From contig JAGTJL010000020.1 in assembly GCA_020746875.1 (NCBI GenBank), positions 434,001 to 498,000 on the forward strand: a DNA stretch of 64,000 bases, given 5' to 3'. The stretch comes from Rhexocercosporidium sp. MPI-PUGE-AT-0058. Its lineage: Eukaryota > Ascomycota > Leotiomycetes > Helotiales. The first letter of the stretch is position 1. Each line of letters starts with the position of its first letter. The position numbers and the translations under genes were made by a program. Shown here piece by piece: positions 57,816 through 64,000 of this stretch. The notes beneath the pieces were generated by a model. The model was not told where the DNA came from, made no database searches, and saw nothing but the letters and a program-made list of their open reading frames with translations.

Positions 57816-60751
57816 CTAGCTCGCTAACCATGCCTGGAGAGTAAACAGTACCAACCCAATAACTCCAACCATCCAACTTGAAACACCCCATGCTCCCTGG
57901 ATATCATCTTTCGTTACAGTCCAAACCGCGCCAAAGACTAGACTCCCAGCTATTCCGAAAAATGAAACACGGAGAACCAAAACATTTCCACTCCGGCTTT
58001 CTTCGAAGTATATTCCCCACCCCCGATTCTCCCCACCACGACAAAATTTCAATCTGTCTTTGAGTTTCTTAGGGAATCACTTAATGCAAGTATCATCGTC
58101 TGCTGCGTCGGCGGGACAATCAAATATATGCATCATCCATTCTGAGCCAATGGGTGGTTCCGTAGTTGTAATTTCCCACTCATACTCTACTGCTTTCTTC
58201 TGCACAGGAGGGACGCGGGGGTGAGTGATCTTGTCAAGGAACGACTTAGGACGGACCTCAAACTGTGCAAATGTTAGCTGGATGTACGAGAAAGGCGCTG
58301 GACTTTGCTTACCCCGACGAAATGGATGGCCGTCAATTTGCGACTGAAGGCAGCGAAGGTGCTTCGCTTAGACAGATAGAGCTGGTTCAAGTATGTGAAG
58401 AATTCTTGATCGGATTTTGTGCTGCACAGATCGATGTGTTGAAACGTAGCAACTTTGCGCCTACTAGGACCTTTTGTGCAGAAAAGGAGGTATTGAGCAT
58501 CACAGGTAGGAGTTACTAGACTAGCGGTTAAGCTAGCGACCATCTGAATGGGTTGTGTAGTAGGCAGAGTGATTTTTCCTGGTTGCGGTACTAAATGTTT
58601 GCGGATTCCCACGCCTAGGTTTTTCATGCCGTCCACAAAGGCTCCAAAGACTCCTGGCGACTTGTTCGTGACATTAGCTCTCGTAATTGCCGGAGACTTG
58701 AGCAGTTCCTTGGCCAGGTCTGCAACTCCGCCAGGTTTAGTTTCAAAGTACTCGTCAGAGCCTGAGTGTCCACAGCGGCATGTCCATTCAATTCTGTATG
58801 TCTGAGCTAGTAACAAATTCCCCCTTAAAGCATTGAGCAAGGAAGTTGTCAAGTCTCGGGACCATGATAAAACCACATGCGGGATATTTTGCTCATGATT
58901 TGGAGACTTTTTATCTGAGTCATCTAGGTTGATAGATTGTAAGAGCTGCAAGGGGTTCAAGGGAGCAGTTTCGATCTCATCTGAGATTTCGTGGGTGGAT
59001 GAATGTGATCATTCTTCTTTGCAATCTCCCAATTCACAGCCTTTTGAAACCTGTCTTGTAGGGTAGACCAAGCTGTACTACGTTTCAAGAAGTTCTTCAG
59101 GCGGTTTGTGAGAACGAAATCATCGATATTCCGCTCGTCGTGGCCAGTGGGTTCGTCATCTGATGTGTCCAAATGATCTTTCTCGGCTGGAGTCTTTACT
59201 AAGCCAACATCATCTTCATGAGACATTCCTTGTAGATAAGCTTCTACACGCTCCGGACGAGCCATTTCCAATTCCAATTCCTGTGGAATAGATAACAGGG
59301 TATGGGCATTGGGGTCCATTTCGATTGTCAGTCTGACAATCAGATACCGCAGCCGAGCTCGGATGAAGAGAGCTGTTTTCTTTTCAAGATCAATTTGAGA
59401 TTCAGCCATCAGACTTTCACAAAATTCCTTCACAAGTTTCTTAAGCACCCTTTGAAACTTCCGATGGCTCATATGTTGAAGCGCCAATGGATAGTGTGGC
59501 CCAAGGATCGCATCATCTCGTAACAGAAAGTAGATCTCGCTTGACAAACTGATCGTCAATCCCGTCGATGACTGAGAATCCTCTGATTCTCCGTTGTTCG
59601 AGAATATGCTGCCGCCTGATTTTTCCGACATATCGTCCGCCTCGGAATCACTTTCGAAGCTAGGATTTAATACGAAATGTACCGTGAAGGGGTTCCAAGG
59701 CATGCTACAAAAATCTTTCAGCGAGCCAGTAATGGAACCTTTCCAGTCTCGAAACTGGTAGCAGCCATTTTCCAAGTGAAAATCAAGCTCACGACTCACT
59801 CCCCTAGCCCAAAACAAAATGGGCATAGAGCGGGGATCGCGGAACTGTCGTTCGTGGCTTAGTGACACGAGGTATCAAGAAGTTGCAAAGGCGATGGACG
59901 TACGTGATCTGACCGAACACTACCCATAACATATTCTTCCCATACAGTAGATATTTGGCAATTAAGAATAACCGCTGCTGCGTATCCATCTTTGGTTCCT
60001 TGATCTGTTGGTAGCAAACGGATATTGCGAAGTACCAGCTCCACTAGCTCAATCAATCGCCCCAAGATAAGGTATTCAAGAGCCGCTTCGAGTATCCTCT
60101 CTGAGTTCGACTTAAATTTCCATCTGAAAACGAAGTGAAGATAGCTTGTAGCAATGAGCGCTAGTGGGACGAAATGAAACTCTCCAGACGAAGGTCTAAT
60201 AGCACATGGAAACTCCGCTCCAATTCTCGTGTCCAGCAGTTTCATCAGTGCTACGTTATCTTTCGATAGATATCCCGTGTAAACCAATTCAAACACAGTT
60301 TCTTGGCTTTGGGATCTGACAACTGTGCAATATATTGTCGTGGGCTCCTTTCGATATGTCGTGGGTAGTAGGCTGTCTTCTCGCTTTACAAACTCGATTG
60401 GTGCAACGGACGCTGTTATGCATAATTAGTAGCAAGATGATAAACATGGGTTTGCGACTTCACCAGCTGGCTGACTCGGACGGGCAAGCTTGTACGAAAG
60501 GCATGGGCCACCAGGTTCTCTGTTGCACTGCTGTATGGTAAGAACTTTGTCGCCAACAGTCAGACATGGAAGATTTGTACTTGTCTACTTTTCATCCAAC
60601 ACATGGTACAGCTTTCCGCCCTTTCTGATACATGGGATTCTTTCTCAACTTTACGCATCTCAATCTCATGACTCTGGGCTTCTCTCTCGATCTTGGCTTC
60701 CTCTATCCTTCGTTTTTCCTCCTCCGTTGGGCTCTGGGGTGTTAAAACCAT
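57816..60751 (-). pseudogene. Damaged gene for a large fungal membrane-anchored protein of unknown function
   Basis: Pieces in order are an N-terminal charged helix from ATG 60,751 (EEEKRRIEEAKIEREAQ); an exon from about 60,412 to 59,904 (VFELVYTGYLSKDNVALMKL); an exon from 59,844 (FRDPRSMPILFWARGVSREL, GSLKDFCSMPWNPFTVHFVL) to 58,313; and a last exon 58,262-57,816 ending in two membrane helices (SFFGIAGSLVFGAVWTV, VGVIGLVLFTLQAW). The layout matches a recurrent uncharacterised ascomycete family. Two lesions are visible. Near 59,015 the frame shifts by one base (AKKNDH then SSTHEISDEIETAPLNP). An in-frame TGA at 58,079-58,077 separates DDDTCIK from FPKKLKDRLK, where an arginine codon changed by C-to-T would fit. 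The first exon junction is unresolved. The C-terminal anchor would be lost if translated. Confidence 0.6.
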
Positions 60752-62168
60752 GTTTCCGAGGCGTCAACGCAAACCTCGAGGGACCAGAAATGAGGTATAG
60801 ATGCGAGCAAAGGTCGGAGTTTGAAATGGTTGTACTGTCGTTCGAGATCGTAGAAGGGGTGAGAGAAGATATTTAGCAAGTGCGCCGCGACGTGATGCAT
60901 AGCCCACCAGGCTCCGTCCGAGTGGCACTTTCATACAGCGTGTCATTGGCCGATCCTCGCCCACAACCTCATGTGCCAGCAGCAAGGTAGGAAGCTATGC
61001 AAGTGTCTCAATCCAGATACTGGAAAGAGATAACAGGCGGTCTGGTAAGGCTGTATGATTTAAGAGTATTCAGCCACCGGTGTAAATCCTGTGCCGTGGA
61101 CCCTCTAGCGAGAAGACATGTAACTATACAGCCTTCAGGAAGTCAGTAACGGAGCCGCTTCATCGTTCATATGTTCAAGGACTGATCGTAAAGAGACGAT
61201 ACGAAGAGATCGCTTCTAGATTTAAAGATAATTGACATTCTACTCAACCTTACATATCTCCTTTGGACAATGGACGAAGACCAAGATGAGCGGCCCAGTC
61301 AAGCTGTCGATACGCTAGAGGCTGACTTGGAGATTTTCTCTCTATTTCCCATCGACCCCCTCACAAGTAAGTATACTCAAGAGAACCATCCGACGATCAC
61401 CTCATTAAATGACGAGTTCAACATCTGTCTCTAGCACTTACCCTACAGAATAGCTCCACGTCTCGACGTGTCAACACTCAAAACCATCTCTATCCTAAAC
61501 AACAATCAATCAACAATCAGCTACCTCATAACATCGACATGACAACATGCAGGCAGGCAGACACATAAGGTGCTGTACAGTACATATTCTAACAGATGAG
61601 GACCCGACGAGTTCTCCTTCCCCCCCTAGCTGACTTTATCAACTCCCTGAGGCGAATTCTCATTCTCTACCCATTACCCAATACCTACTCTCCACAACCC
61701 CTATACACCCTTCCCTCCTTACCAAAGCCTCGACCCGAGTAGGAACTCACTTTTATATCCAGCACGATCCCAATTAAATCTACTAGCATCACATCCCATC
61801 AAAAAAGTAGCCACAGAGTTGATATATTCTGTATGTAGATATGTAGCAATAGACGGACACAGAGACTCCTCAAAACGCCATCGCTACAGGAATCCTCCCT
61901 CTTCGACAGACACATGCACACCACATACTATCCATCAATCATCCACCCGCTCATGAAGCATCCTACGTCTCATCGCATCAGTCGTCAAATCAGATATCCG
62001 ATACCAAGCTTTCAATGCCATCACCCGGCCGTTCAGCCCATATTTGTTTCACTCGCTCCCGAAAATCACCACAAAATTTTCCTTTCCTTTTCACATTCCA
62101 TTTTCTCTCCTTCCCTATTCATCCCAATCCCTCCCCCAGTCCCTACCTACCCTCAAGCCCCCCCGAAC
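60752..62168. other. Intergenic region, no gene confidently supported
   Basis: A possible first exon from ATG 61,270 (MDEDQDERPSQAVDTL, IFSLFPIDPLT then a GTAAGT donor) could not be extended. The stretch from 61,600 to 62,168 is pyrimidine-rich and lies behind the stop of the minus-strand transcription factor, so it is probably its 3' untranslated region. Confidence 0.4.
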
Positions 62169-64000
62169 CTAGAAATTCCCCGTCCCCCCAAAGAAGAAGC
62201 CCTCAAAAAGATCCAACCCCCCACTCGCCTCACTAAAATCATGCCCTTCTCCTACCCCCTCCCACCCCATTCCCATACCCAAATCACCCGTCCAAGTCCC
62301 ATTCCCACCTCCGGCACCATTTGCACTACTACCAGAATTCCCCGCCTCCCACCCCGTGGTCAAGAAATCCATACCTGGCGCGTTAGTGAATGGAAATTGC
62401 ATCTCCTGGTACGGGTTCGTGGCGTATGTTGATTGGATGGCCTGCGAGTACGCCGGGCCTTGGGCGGATGTCGTCGTGAGGGCAGGGGAGGTTGGAGAGG
62501 GGAGGAGAGAGGGATCGATGGAGGAAGTGTCGAGGGTTGAGAGGGGTGGGGAGATGGTGTAGTCGGAGGGGGAGGTTCCTTGGTTTTGGCTTTGTTGTTG
62601 AGATTGGGAGGTTGAGTTCGAGGTATTCTGTCGTGAAGGCGCGAAGTCAAATCCGCTCTTGACGTCGGCACTGGCACTTTGCATGCCGTTATTCCTGCCG
62701 AAACTTGCTGTTGTGCCCATTGATGATGAATTTTGGCTACCTAGTAAGTCATTGAGTCCCATATCGAATTTCGGTTTCGGTCTTTGGGTTTGTGGCCTGC
62801 CACTCTGTCTGGAATTCGAACTCGAATTCGAGCTCGCAAATGGTTTAGTGGTATTATTGTCGAAGTAATCAGGGCTGTTATCGTTATTATGTGAATGGTT
62901 GTGCGAAGAGTGCGATTTCCCCCTTGTAGTGAGTCCTTGTGCCGAAGATCCAAAACCGGTTGTAGACATGCACATCTGTACAGTCGCTTTCGACATGCGG
63001 TCGAATGCATCGCGACATGCTTCTGCGGGTGGGCATTTTTCAATGAGATCGCCGAGGACAGATGTTGCGGCTAAGATGGTGAAGTCGACCTCGTCCATTG
63101 TCTGTTTTGTTTGTTAGCCTATTTTGTTACTCTCGCTTAGGGGGTATCAGGGGGCTCGCTAGAAAGATAGGGGGCAGATAGGAGAAGTGGGGACATACCA
63201 GACGAGACCGGACAATAGCCGAGTGCCAGATAGCGTAGAGGAACGATATACCGGCCATGAAAAGGTGGTGCGTGGCGAGGAATGTGTAATTGACGAGATG
63301 CACACGATGCAACTGTCTATACAACCTCAACACTCTCTGTCCGGCTTCTGCGACTTTCAAGAACACCCTCTCCTCGTCCTCTCTCAACTCCACGTTATGA
63401 ACATTCGGACTATTGACTTCCTCGCTCGTATTGAACTCGCCCTCGAACATCGGTGGCACGCTGAGACTCTGGCGATAGAGCATAATGACACATTGCCAGT
63501 AATTCAGTTCGAGAAACTCGACTGAGAAACCGACGCCAGTCTCGCGCTTAGTAGGAGCAGAAGATTTCCACTCCCATAACCGTTTGTCAATGTCGATTCT
63601 CCATGACCGGAAACTATCGTACTTCGACAAGAAGGGCGATGGAAGTGAAGTATGCATATATGGATTCCTTTGATTTGCGCCTCCAGCTCGAGCTTGCTGC
63701 GCCTGTTGATGTTGCAGTACTTGCAAGATCTCAGATTGCAGTAACCGGAGTCGGAAGTAATGGTACGCAGCATGTTTGTAACTCGGTTCCGTTGCTCCCC
63801 CAGGTGGTTCCTGGAAGCCGGATGGCGTGATATACTTATCATCTAACAGAGAGGGGAATTCGGTCGTGACGACCTGATCTGTAATACCGAATGGACGGCC
63901 AACACACGTCGATACCAGGCGATCGAAGGAATACGTGCACCACCATAACCTCCTCCTAAAATCACGCACCCACTCCCGCCGTCCTCGTTCACGGGCACTA
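62169..64000 (-). CDS. Fungal-specific transcription factor, C-terminal part (runs off window)
   Basis: Exons within the window are 64000-63199 (continuing beyond the edge) and 63101-62169, joined by a 97-bp intron (GTATGT..CAG). The visible part starts in the fungal_trans (middle homology) domain: RRRLWWCTYSFDRLVSTCVG, GRPFGITDQVVTTEFPSLLD, then LHRVHLVNYTFLATHHLFMA and DFTILAATSVLGDLIEKCPP. The last 200 residues are low-complexity, rich in S, N, Q and G, ending in an acidic aromatic tail (SGGLDLFEGFFFG), typical of activation regions. The N-terminal zinc cluster lies outside. The domain resembles regulators of the purine-utilisation type in general layout, but the specific orthologue is not assigned. 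Confidence 0.85.

Overview
The window is nuclear DNA from a filamentous ascomycete, most likely Pezizomycotina. The genes have short introns (about 45-65 bp, some longer) with GT..AG ends and CTRAY-like branch sites. They include fungal-restricted families: Zn2Cys6 regulators, 2EXR, fungal CorA-like membrane proteins and BTB proteins. A long A+T-rich block carries transition-mutated retrotransposons, the usual mark of repeat-induced point mutation (RIP). A Leotiomycete would fit, but that is inference.

Positions 1-16.36 kb are almost entirely dead retrotransposon: a plus-strand Ty3/Gypsy chromovirus relic (1-5.06 kb), an antisense relic behind it, two copies of a 481-bp LTR (one a solo LTR with its own target-site duplication), and an 8.3-kb Ty1/Copia element bounded by 189-bp LTRs and a 5-bp duplication. 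Base composition becomes normal immediately after the last LTR.

Positions 17.4-38.9 kb form an accessory region. A CorA-like gene is cut in two by a 4.34-kb insertion (about 17,943-22,280) that carries an apparently intact three-exon gene and an F-box fragment. Both ends of the insertion hold inverted, degenerate repeats rich in CTGAGC/GCTCAG. The same signature, again inward-facing, brackets 29.34-38.93 kb. This suggests a second, 9.6-kb element whose contents are a full-length arginyl-tRNA synthetase homologue without its catalytic signatures, a BTB pseudogene, a methyltransferase fragment, a Tc1-like relic and a 722-bp inverted-repeat element. Between the two lies an intact six-exon CorA-like gene (26.6-29.05 kb), a paralogue of the split one.

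Positions 39-64 kb are mostly ordinary gene space: a 207-residue unrecognised protein, a JmjC oxygenase-like protein, a Zn2Cys6 regulator, a DmpA/BapA-type (S58) aminopeptidase, a 2EXR protein, a tandem GFA-domain zinc protein, a single-exon secretory-pathway protein, and the C-terminal part of a second fungal transcription factor running off the window. Among them are a flavin monooxygenase pseudogene (51.6-53.1 kb) and a damaged membrane-protein gene (57.8-60.75 kb). No rRNA, tRNA or CRISPR array was found. Exon boundaries were worked out by hand from splice signals and reading phase.
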